64,000 bases of DNA from the NCBI GenBank assembly GCA_021234155.1, contig JAJEKV010000145.1:308001-372000 (forward strand), in the 5' to 3' direction. The notes beneath the pieces are model-generated. The model did no database searches and was not told the origin of the DNA. It saw only the letters and a list, made by a program, of their open reading frames with translations. Below, piece by piece: positions 1 to 9,906 of the stretch (within the stretch, counting starts at the first letter, position 1; each line of letters opens with the position of its first letter). Source of the stretch: Isoetes taiwanensis (lineage: Eukaryota > Streptophyta > Lycopodiopsida > Isoetales > Isoetaceae). The translations under genes were made by a program, and so were the position numbers.

Positions 1-750
1 GGATACCTCTACTCCAGGACTTTTGATGATAGGGGCTCAGTCTTGGTGGTCGCATACTAGATACCCGAGCCGAGAGGGGCTTTCTCGACTTGCGAGTCGA
101 GAAGTCCTTTAGTCCAACATGCAGCAATGCAGACTACTTATTCCACATCCTCTCTTGACCTGCCCAACCTCAAGTGCATTCTCCAGTGTGGAGTTGCAGG
201 TGCCGCTACCCAGTCAGAGCCGCTCTCCTTTGAACCATCTTTTATTGCGAAGGGGAGGGGCTCAGACTGGGGAATGCATTCGAACTTTCTCGACTCGTGA
301 GTCAAGAAGGCCCTCGAATCTAACATTCCACATCCTCCCTTGACCTGCCCAAGCTCTATGCATTCTCCAGTCTCGAGTCACAGGTGTCTCTACCCAGTCA
401 GAGCCACTCTCCTTCGAACCATCTTCCTCGAATATTGTGAAGGGGAGGGGCTCAAACTGGGTGGAGGCCTCTGCGATTAACGACAGGGGAATGCATTCGA
501 ACTCCATCTCTACATATGGCTAAGTGGGCTTCCTCGACTCGCGAGTCGAGAAGGCCCTCGAGTCTAACATCCTACATCCTCCCTTCACCTGCCCAAGCTC
601 TAGTGCATACTCCAGTCTCGAGTCACAGGTGCCTCTACCCAGTTAGAGCCACTCTCCTTCGAACCATCTTCTTCGAATTATGCGAAGGGGAGGGGCTCAG
701 AGTAGGTGGAGGCCTCTGTGACTAACCACTCGAAAATGTATTCCAACTCT
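1..750. repeat. Tandem array of 210-240 bp units, each opening with a palindrome
   Basis: At least three units start near 81, 287 and 530, and the tail of a fourth lies at 1-75. Each begins with an inverted repeat built on the half-site TTTCTCGACTCG. It continues with matching text (CATCCTCCCTTGACCTGCCC, then GAGTCACAGGTGCCTCTACC) and ends in a GAAGGGGAGGGGCTCAGA block. Short reading frames here only reflect the repeat. The same palindrome recurs at 51.8-54.3 kb, so this may be the subterminal repeat zone of a DNA transposon, but no terminal inverted repeat was found to prove it. Confidence 0.8.
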
Positions 751-965
751 CTGATACCTATGCCAAACTACCAAAACATGCAGTTGTTCGCGGGTCACTC
801 CGATTGCTTGCTCCTTCACTCAGCATCTCTTAACCCAGAGAGTTTCTCGATGCTAAAAATATGGTCAACAAGGAAACAACCAATCGATCGAGCTTTCGAG
901 CAATTCCACATTCAAAACAAGTCTAACATGCCTAACAAGATCTCGGAAACAAGCATCCAAATAAT

Positions 966-1220
966 TTAGTGGTAAGCACTCACCTCTTCTCGCAAATATT
1001 CTTTTGGCCATTGTATAACAGATCCCGCAGCCTCTTCGAGGATCTTTGCTTCTTCTATCGGCCGCATCAACAAGGCATCTCCATCAAAAACTTGTGTTAA
1101 AGCGACCTTTGTGTATTTCTTCTCCATGACGCTGCAGTGAAGAGTACCACTACCCTCTAGCTCATCTCCCACTGCTACTTTGGCCCCATGGACATTGATC
1201 AAATCATCTAGTTTCAACAA
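966..1220 (-). pseudogene. CACTA accessory-protein (Tnp1-like) C-terminal domain fragment
   Basis: The minus-strand frame gives 84 residues: HGAKVAVGDELEGSG, then KVALTQVFDGDALLMRP, then EEAAGSVIQWPKEYL. The pattern (a small beta-rich stretch, a 'dxLLxRP' segment, then 'AxGSxIxWPxxxL') is the closing domain of TNP1/TnpA-like proteins in plant CACTA elements. The upstream protein is missing, so this is a terminal exon or relic. The domain also occurs, in more divergent form, at 28.2-28.4 kb inside the intact CACTA element. The family call rests on motif memory rather than a search. Confidence 0.55.
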
Positions 1221-1735
1221 AACCCTCAGTTAGACGGAGCTATAGACTAAACCAAAGTTAGGAGCTTATAGCGTCGTGATGCCATGCCGAGAAGTTGTTC
1301 AGAATCTCTCTATGCCGCCGGCTGCTAAGACCCGATACACTCCTCTGCATCTGTTACACTTAGTACCTCGAAATGTAAAAGTTCGAATTAGTCTTTGGGC
1401 GGGCTAAAGATGGCCATGCTGTATCTTTAGCTCGCTTGTTCGCATTGAATGAGGGTATGCCCTTAATTTCAAATTTAAGAACATCTTGGAACCTGTTTTT
1501 ACGTGCAGTCCCAAAATCACAAAGTTTCAAAAGAGATTAAGTTTAATAGGGAATTCGAGCAGCAAGAGACAACGCCGGCATCAAGACATGGCGACTCCAC
1601 CAAAGAAGGGGGGGTGCTGGATCGGACCCAGGGTATAGTAGCATGAAGAAACGAAAGACCATGCCGCCCAGTAAGCACTCAATTTTGATTCAATTCGTCT
1701 AGCTGTTCTGACGATATTTTTGCCTTGTAGGTAGA

Positions 1736-2606
1736 ACTCCATTCTTCGTCCTTGAAGGATTGGAGACACAACTGCTAGAAACCCATGCGAATTGCTGGTG
1801 GTATGTGGAAGTAACATCTTGTGATAAAAGAAAAAGATCTGTTTTTCTGGCACAAGGACAAAAGAAGTTTCGGCGACAAGTATAAGAAGGTCGGTGTGGT
1901 CCTTTCTGTTGCTGCCCCAGATCCACGACATGTCACTTTGTATGTGGAAGATGTGTTGAAGGGAAAATTTTATCACACCAGGAAATTGTCAGTTTCAAAT
2001 TATTTTTCTACATTAATGAGCAAGGCCAAGGGGACTGACAAGAGGCCGACGCCTGTAAATTGCAAGAACTTGGGCTGGAAGGACTTGGAAGGGATGAAAG
2101 AGGCTGGGACGCTCATTTCAAGGGAGCTTGGAATGAAAATTTTCAGGGTGAAGAAGAAGCTCGTTAACACAGGGATCTTCACATCCAACATGCTTAAGAG
2201 TTTAAAGCACTCAACAGTTATAAAAGATATTGTTGAGAGGGAGAGAAGTCCAAAGAAGAGTGCAAGTGGGAAAACTGAAAGCATTCCAGAGGATTCTGAA
2301 GCGGAAGATGACGAAATAGCAGACTCCCAGTTCTTGGATCCAGACTCCCAGTTCTTAGAGACTCTCGTGAGAGGATGGGCGATATATATTCGGTCCTTTC
2401 GCATTTCTTCTCATTCGGCATTCTTCTCATATCAATATCTAGCATTGGGCAAACCCTCCCGCCTCACCCTTCCTTTTTCCTCTGATTCATGGTCCATCGA
2501 CCCAAGTGTCATCTATGTAAGAAATTTTAATAATGTCTCTCTTTTTAAGGAAGTTATTGTTATTTATATGCGCCTGACATGCGTCACAAGTCCCTCCTTA
2601 TTATAG
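1736..2606 (+). CDS. Unrecognised coding block, probably exon(s) of a mobile-element or decayed gene
   Basis: The main open frame runs from 1821 to 2606. It has no in-frame ATG before about 2016, and a TAA lies just upstream at 1812. A second frame, opening after a TTTTGCCTTGTAG acceptor-like site near 1730, encodes FVLEGLETQLLE and WWYVEVTSCDKRKRS. It fades out where the main frame starts to look coding (KKVGVVLSVAAPDPRHVTLY). A single-base frameshift near 1870 would join them. The joined product is lysine-rich (GWKDLEGMKEAG, FRVKKKLVNTG), then becomes acidic and repetitive (SEAEDDE; DSQFLDPDSQFLE). Beyond about 2370 the frame loses protein-like character and a GTGAG donor is available. I do not recognise the family. 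The neighbouring CACTA fragment on the other strand hints at a transposon origin. Confidence 0.35.
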
Positions 2607-5340
2607 AGGTTTTTGTTGCGTGGCACACATGATCAGTCCCTTTGGAGGTTTTTCTTTTCGATTTCTTTTAACTTCCTTTCAAAGTTATATATTTTAGCAT
2701 GGCACGCATGACAAGCCCCCTTGAGGTTTTTCAAAGTTTTTTCTGTTATGTTGATATTTCTTATTTTATGTGGTTTTTGTTGCCATCGGCATTCATGATA
2801 GGACGCACGCGAATAGCTTCACGACAAGAGTTCAAGCCATCCATACGTTGTGCTTATTAACAAAACTTACAGATGCTTCCATTTATATTTTCAGGATTGG
2901 AAAAATCAATAGACATACATATTCCCTCTTTGCTCGGTACCAGTCATTTGCTTCCTCCCGCGGCGATCCAGGCAATACCTTGTTAGGGTTTTCCCCGAAA
3001 ACCTGAAAGGGCGGGTTTTTTATGCCGATGAGAAGCTATCGCCACTTTTCTCATCTTTGCCTAGCCCGATATTATTGTCATTTCTCTTTATATGGGGTAG
3101 TTCGATATTGTACCTATGGTCCGCCACCCCACTCATTTCAAACATTATAAACCCAATGTATACTGTGGCTGTGATGAATGAAAAGCCTATCTATGAATGA
3201 GGACTTGCGATATATGCACACCAAAACACTGGCCGAAAAGAAGAGAACTCTGCTCTCCTCATAGACCTAGGTGGCGTGGTAACTGCAGCTGTTGGTATAG
3301 TAAAGGGGGAAAGCCAACGAGGATACCTAAAAATTATGATGTGAACTAGAGATAATAAGATGCACAGTGATGGTTAACTAAAACACCCAATCCGCTAGCT
3401 GATAATTAACCCAATTGAAAAAGCACCTAATAAAAACAAGAATGTTAAATGAATGTAAATAGGGGTTTGGACTAGAACAACAACCGAAGGAATAGAAGAC
3501 AAAGTAAACCAAGAAAAACCATCATGCGACCAAAATCCAATGACGACTGAGGATAAGGGGTCTTGAGTAAAAAGCAACGAAATTCTAGCCAAAAGCAACT
3601 CAAAGCTCAAGTCTAAATGTTGACAACTTGGCATATGCATAAGATATTTTACTCCCGGAATACCAAAGAAATGTATACTACTAATTGCAAAAGCATAGAC
3701 AACGCATATACTATTCTAAATGGGAGCAAAGGAGCTTCTCTCTTCCCCCCACCCCTCCCGTTCATTAACTTATCCTTTAGAGTCATACAAGCAAAGGGGC
3801 AACCTACAATGTAAATTGAATGGGAACATGAGCCATAGAGCAATGTTGCTATGAGATGCGCATGTGATAGACTAGTTAGGTTTCTAGTGGACCTTAAAAA
3901 TACTATCTTTGACAAAGTGTACTCGGGGATAACATTGTATATAGTTCCATAAGACTTTCCCTATGGGGTGGTCCATACCAAAATTCTTAAATACTTGGCT
4001 AAGTCCTTGCCCATCTAGAATAACATTGGTCCTATCAAGACCGACTTAAACATCAAGGACTATGCACTTAATTTGTTGAATCTTTGTGACAAAATAAATA
4101 TGAAGAATGGCCCTCTTGACTTGAGGTGGCCTTACCATAATTGATATTAATGGTCTTATAATCTTACTAATTATAGAACTTTAAGTATAAGAACTTGCTA
4201 ATTTGGACTAACATTTTACCAAGGGTTTTCATCCTTTTCTAGGCTACCTCAACAAACAAAAAGGGCAATCTAGAAATCATGTCAACATAGGTATAGGACG
4301 TGTGTAATATGTGATGTCAACATTTTTTTTGATCCATTTTGAGATGATTTTTTGGATTTGTTTCAAAGCATAGTTCTACTATATATCCTTATTGTTCTAT
4401 CCTTATTATTTTTTTTGGATCATTGGATCCAAGCATAGTTCTATGAATATGCCAAATCAAGGGCTCTGCAATTTCCACATCAGACCCACGTATAAGCTTG
4501 CGCACCCCATATGCCTAAAATACGTATATACATACGTGGTATACTTCAATCTATACACATATAAAAAATGCAGGAACACCATTACATTCACAAAAGACAG
4601 ACACATAAGAACAAAGAAGAGTACAGAACAGATAAAAACTTAGTGAAGAGATGTCATTTATTGAGAACGTGCCATAGCACAGCAATTTCAGCGAAATTTC
4701 AGTGGAAAGTACATGACTGAAGAACAAAACTCAGCAAACTAGGTTCCCAAATTTGGTTTAAGAATAACTGCAACACGCGAGGCAGTCGGCTTATCTGCAC
4801 CCAAACAACATCCTGCAACAATCCCTGGAAACCATAGCCATAGCTGGAAACCATAGCCAGCAACAATCCCTGCAAACCATAGCCATAGCTGGAAACCGAG
4901 TAGCCATCGCTGGAGTAGCCATAGCTATAAACCCAGGAAGCCAAGCCTCCTGTTTTACGCCGGCCAAGCAGAAATCGACCTCCAGAGCCCTGCCGGATCT
5001 TCCCTCACCTCATCTGCCCTGCCTCCATCTGCCCTGCCGGATGCAAGGCGAATCTTCAAATCTTCATCCCTCCTCATCTGCCCTGCCGGAGATCTGCCTG
5101 CATCGCCTCATCTCCTGCATCACCCATCTTCGTCGGCTCATCTCCTCATCGCCTGCATCGCCTCATCGCTCCACCGCCCAACATGCTCCGACGCCACGAA
5201 CAAAATTACCCAAAGGTCAAAAAAATTCCAACAAAAACCCTAACCCCCATATTTCGGCCCACCTTCGCCAAAACCTTAGTAAAACCTTAGTAATTGGATA
5301 ATTTGGGAACCTTATAGTTAGAACTTTGAACACACCATTT
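2555..5340. other. Non-coding stretch with degenerate repeats
   Basis: No convincing gene is visible. At 2575-2740 three degenerate units share TGGCACGCATGACAAG followed by GAGGTTTTTC. From 4809 to 4940 a minisatellite repeats a CATAGCCATAGCTGGAAAC core; the tyrosine/glycine-rich minus-strand frame there is its by-product. From 4980 to 5190 the DNA is GC-rich and built from CATCTGCCCTGCC-like words. Translations of 3395-3915 were considered as an organelle-derived insertion but could not be matched. The rest shows nothing I can name. Confidence 0.5.
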
Positions 5341-5403
5341 TGAGATTGTTTCCTATTTCCAAGCACCTACTTCTATACTCTATAATAGTTAGAACTTTGA
5401 ACA

Positions 5404-5560
5404 CGTTAGGCCACGCGAGATGACATCTAGGATGGGCATGGGTATACCTAACATTAGATGGGATGGATGTGGAATACCTAACATATACCTAACGTTATAT
5501 ATGGGTCACGCGAGATGCCCATCGGGGATGGGCATGGATATACCCAATATTATGTAATGG
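5404..5560 (+). repeat. Two-unit direct repeat upstream of gene A
   Basis: Two related units of about 48 bp, near 5412 and 5508, share CACGCGAGATG, GGGATGGGCATGG and TATACC(T/C)AA, separated by a shorter related spacer. The repeat lies inside the segment whose left part is also present to the right of the Helitron end at 36.57 kb. It is probably part of the duplicated upstream region of the type 1 small genes. No function is evident. Confidence 0.55.
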
Positions 5561-6080
5561 GCCATTCACATGAAGAAGTTTTTTTTCAGCGTTGAAACAG
5601 CGCTGGGCGTTCATCAACAGCTTAGAAAATTTCATTCAGCATCGCACCACTCATGGCGCGCGAGCTGAGTCAAAATTTTGTGTCTGGCTGAGAAGTGCTT
5701 AACCAACCGTGTGAATTCAACAGACCATACAAGAAAATTTACCATAGAAAAGAGGTTAGCAACATGTGAACGGCTGCAGGGTTCAGGAATTTAGTGCGGG
5801 GCAGCAGCCCCCGCAGAAAAACTTAGCCATGTGATCGCAACATAAGTGAAATATATCGTGTGTTTGGCATGTCCAATCGGGACAACTAAAACATCAAGAT
5901 CTACTCATATCCCAAAAGACAAGGCGCTCATTCTAGCTAGATACTCTATTCTATTGTATTCTTTACTTTTCTTTTTAATTTTGTTTTTTTGCACAAAGTG
6001 ACATGTTCAACATGGGTTGATATGCAGATACGAGGTACTAGAAAAAACACGCGTCTGTGCATTTGCAACCGCCATATTAT

Positions 6081-6126
6081 CGCGGCCGCCGAAGCATGCA
6101 TTGCAGGCTGCCCCGCTTATTTATAC
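6081..6126 (+). promoter_or_regulatory. Promoter core of small gene A: GCC-box-like block and TATA box
   Basis: GCGGCCGCCGAAGC (from 6082) is followed about 20 bp later by CTTATTTATACC, placing the TATA box about 60 bp before the ATG. The same pair, in the same order and spacing, precedes genes C and E, and a shorter GGCCGCC version precedes B and D. GCCGCC is the core bound by plant ERF-type factors, so ethylene/stress-type control is a reasonable inference but not shown. Confidence 0.6.
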
Positions 6127-6180
6127 CCCTTCTAATGCCATACTTCTTCACAGTTTGTATTTGCATTTGCATCAGAAAAA

Positions 6181-6408
6181 ATGGGTCGATTGGCAAGAGT
6201 TTTCGAGGATGCGTTCACCACTGCTTCTACCAGATTAAGAAGCAATCCCCACAAAATGGCTCAACTTTCTGCATTTTATCAGATGAGAGAGGAATGCCGC
6301 TGTTGTAGTTCTTCTTCCCCAGCTGCTTCAGTTGTTCAAATTCAGCAAAATCAAAATAATGCTCTCACAGAGTCAGATTGGATGGTGATAAGCATCTTGG
6401 ACAGGTAG
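6181..6408 (+). CDS. Small Cys-cluster protein, type 1, copy A (unknown function)
   Basis: A 75-aa protein read from an ATG in AAAAAATGGGTC. It has three parts: an N-terminal basic/amphipathic helix-like segment (GRLARVFEDAF, then STRLRSNP), a conserved core QLSAFYQMREECRCC with three closely spaced cysteines, and a Ser/Gln/Asn-rich linker leading to the C-terminal motif SDWMVISILDR. There is no signal peptide or membrane span; the cysteines could be lipidated or bind metal, which is inference. Four more full-length copies and one pseudogene lie in this window. Conservation of both ends and of length across copies argues that it is a real gene. The 3' UTR is also conserved with C and E. I do not recognise the family. 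Confidence 0.8.
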   Translation: MGRLARVFEDAFTTASTRLRSNPHKMAQLSAFYQMREECRCCSSSSPAASVVQIQQNQNNALTESDWMVISILDR

Positions 6409-7204
6409 AAAGGGGCACAAGCTTTTCATAACTCTTAATTCATGTCTTTCCAAAAAGAGGAGGACAGATCTGTGTTGCGGGCATCCAATCTGAGATCTGT
6501 GCAAAAATAGGCACTGTCACGATTCCAACAAGCAAGCAAAGATATCTTGCCTCTGTTCATACTTTGTACAGAATGTAAAATGAAGGAAAAATTGTTAAAT
6601 ACCTCATATACCTCATGAAAGATTTCTCTTATTGAACTGCCTTTCTTTTATTGTTCGCAAGTTTTATCTTGGCATTTCACAATCGGTGCGTTGTGTTTCC
6701 AAAAACGGCACAATAACTTCAAAGAATGTTGGTTTTACATGCTAAACACAGTACTATCAATTTCACATCAAAAACTTTAGTGGGAGGGTTCAGAATGGTG
6801 GATATACTAGACTTTAATTGAGCATGAACAAAAGCAGAAGCTAACTGAAATGTTGGTGACACTTTGTTGGAGCAAGTAAAGCTCAAAAGAGAAGACTTTG
6901 TTGGCCCACGTGATTGAGGACCGTTTGTTGGAGCAAGTAGAGCTGAACCAGAAGACCAGCTCGTTTCAAGGATGTTCATTTTATTTTATTTTGTGATTAT
7001 TCTAGACTGGCTCGACTAAGCACTAAATTAAACCGATTAACCACATCCCCTTCTAGATTTTTCTCACCAAATGAGATTATCAACTATCAGCCCACGTGAT
7101 TGAGGGTCCCATATCTGCTTTCTGGACCTATAGTCATTGTGGTGGCATATCTTCATCTCACACAAGACAACCAAAGTCTCCAGTTAAAACAAAAAAAAAA
7201 AAAA

Positions 7205-9700
7205 CCCGGCCTGAACTAGCATCACTAGACCAGACATCTGCCTAGGTCAATCCCTTAGCAGTATTATCATCCCGTAACTAAACAGAGCATTTCTAGCACG
7301 GTACTTCATTACCCTTGTCTTTTACTTTATTTTCCTTTTTGTTCAAAAAAAGACAACAACCAAATGAACTTTAAACCATTGAGACAATTCATCTTTTATC
7401 ATAGGTCAACTGCCATTTATACTTGATCATATTATCATAAGGTAGCTTCTTATCCTAAGATACCAGTCTGCCATGCTTACATATGTACGAATAATACGTC
7501 ATCCTTATGGCATTTAGTTCAAAAGGTGTTATCCAGTCGTCTTATGGCCATTGATATTAATTTGAGGACCATTAGGTGCAACAAACATCCGGGCCTTAGA
7601 TTAACCGAAGTCTAGGGGTGATATTGTTTTAAATCATTCCCCTATCTAATGGTTTTAACCATTTAAAGATGTTACTATCATGCATTGAAGAAAAGTCATC
7701 ATTTTTAGAAGTCGCCATCATTGATTTTATTGATTACAACAACCCAACTAACTTGTGTATTTTCTCGGACCATTAGGATTTAATTATCAGTCCACTCATA
7801 TATAATTGCGGACTTAGTTATACCATCATAACACCTTTATTTTATGCAAAGCAATGCTCAAAAAGGAATAATAACCATAAATACCCAAGGAGGCATCATA
7901 TATTATCTTGTTATATTCATTTTTACATGCTTCAATGATTAGAAACACATGGCGGATCTATACCATAGACCTATTTGGCAGCCTATATATATTTTCAAGT
8001 CTTTACTTTGTAAAAAAATGACATCCATACAACGACATATTCATTTAGTTGTCTTATGCTTATAGATCCACCGGAAAAAACTTTAAGCATAAATTTACAT
8101 TCTGAAAAAGAGGTTTTAGAAGAGAAAAAGCATCTGTATTGGTTCCATGCTATCTTAAAGCATCATTTCGAGTTGTCTTTGCAACGTCCTCATCCGGTTA
8201 CTCCATCATCCATACATGCAATGTAAAGCTACCTAAGCAAAGGACACAATGGGAAGAAAGCCCGTACACGCAGCCAATCAAGCAAACATTAGCGGTAATC
8301 CCCTAAGAAAGATGCAAGGGCCAAAAGGTACTATGGGGTTTTCGGTTCTAACTTGATTACCCATTGTGCCATTTGCCCGATTAGTATTACAAAGCATATA
8401 AAGAAAAAAATGCAGTATTATTTAGCCACTTGCCCTTGTTCACAATGAATACATCATTACGTATTTTTTAAGGATCGAGGGATCACTAATATCCGGATTT
8501 GTTATTATTATCATGCACTAATGCATGGGCTACATCCTCAGAAGTCTAATCCATCTTTGGTAAACTATTTTCAGCGTAGTATATGCCTTATAGCAAGGAT
8601 TTGATCTCCCCTATTGCCATTATCGGTATTTTTAGAACGAAACATAACATAATAGTTATATTTCCACCTTGTTACTTATGACACCTTATGCATTAGAGCT
8701 AATGCTTAAGCATTTTCAAGCGAAATGTAAGTCCTATAGCTAGGATTTGATCTCCTGTTACTTTATATCAAGATTTGTAGAATGAAACATAACACACTAG
8801 TTATATTTTCGTTTCTATTTCTTATGCCAACATATGTATTAGAGAGCACCTTATGCTTTTTTTAATTTAAGAAAGATCGTATGATCGATAATAGTAGTGT
8901 AAGCTAAGTTTCTTGTAAAACAAATATACAAAACTAAGAACACTCGACTACAAGGAACCTGAGATTCGTCTGGTTCTTCAAAATATTCTTGTGTATCTCT
9001 GACTTTTTGAGCAGATTGAAAGTCCTCCTGGCGTTTCCCGCCATATGCTCGGTTGCCCTTATAATAACCTGTTCTATCCTCCCTTTGGTTGAAGCTCCGC
9101 TTCTGGCCATAGCCGCCTCTGTATCCTCTTCCATCCATAGCGGTTTTTTGCTCCAGTATGCAAGGCCGCGACCTTCAAACTCCAAACGCCCTAAGTGATT
9201 CCTTGTTCAGCCACTCCTCTTGAGACCCAGAGGTGTCACAACCATCAGAGTCGAACCCCATTATGTGGGTGTGGTATCCGAAATCCAGACTTGGTATTTG
9301 GTCCATATTAAATCGTTTTGCATATCCCCTTTGCCCGGCGTAATGGTCTGCTCTCTCACACAACTTAGGTTAACTCCCAAAATGCATTCAATTTTGGCTC
9401 CTGCTTATGGATATTTCTTAACAATGTAATAACCCATTAAATATTTTACAATGATCATTGGTTTCCCCTTCTTTTCACTAGGATGTTGCCACACCTAGAC
9501 ATGGTTACGTGCTGGGTATTATACACTAGGGCCATCAATGTGAAATCACATGAAATTCGTTAAAAATGCATGAAATACCCATCTCCTCATATAGTGTTGT
9601 ATGTTTTATCATTATACTTATTGAATTATCTGACCTTGTATTTCCAATGCCCATATGTTAGTGAGCATAACAGATCATGATGCAAACAATTATAAAAATA
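7205..9700 (-). repeat. Left 2.5-kb direct repeat (pseudo-LTR) of the Penelope-like element
   Basis: It starts at CCCGGCCTGAACTAGC and ends in CAATTATAAAAA. It matches 14014-16505 along its whole length in the same orientation. Differences are mostly 1-5 bp insertions and deletions scattered through otherwise identical text. On the coding strand this is the 3' copy: it lies behind the RT gene and carries the small acidic/RG ORF near its start, then about 1.6 kb without a gene. Confidence 0.85.
8930..9363 (-). pseudogene. Small acidic/RG-rich ORF, left-repeat copy, frameshifted
   Basis: The same protein as at 15.7-16.1 kb appears here in pieces: SLDFGYHTHIMGFDSDGCDT at about 9330-9240, then a frameshift after LNKESLR, then GRGYRGGYGQKRSFNQ to YFEEPDESQVPC. 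Small indels relative to the right copy (around 9150-9190) break the frame. They resemble the indel noise seen across the whole repeat, so the break may be an assembly error rather than decay. Confidence 0.6.
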
Positions 9701-9775
9701 AAAAAAATTCCTGCCACCTACCGTGGAATGTGATTAACACACCTTGATTATCTTGCTGTGAGCATTGGGGATGGC

Positions 9776-9802
9776 TAACCCCCACTGCTACAGCAGGGGT
9801 TA
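9776..9802 (-). other. Stem-loop in the 3' flank of the RT gene
   Basis: A hairpin with arms CTGC/GCAG, CCC/GGG and TAA/TTA and a 4-nt loop lies between the RT stop codon and the left repeat, in the segment not shared with the right repeat. It may be an RNA structure at the 3' end of the RT message. Nothing else supports a role. Confidence 0.35.
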
Positions 9803-9906
9803 TGCCACATCCCATAGTCATGTTAGCCATGAAACTGTTTTTCACAGACATAATACAAAGGAAAGGAAGATATCATAAAATCCGTGCATTTATGGTCGTA
9901 CCTTCT

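Noticed and set aside
3395-3915. Organelle-derived gene insertion
   Set aside because: Hydrophobic minus-strand frames looked membrane-protein-like, but I could not match any plastid or mitochondrial gene.
4699-4944. Tyr/Gly-rich 81-aa protein
   Set aside because: Frame created by the CATAGCCATAGCTGG minisatellite.
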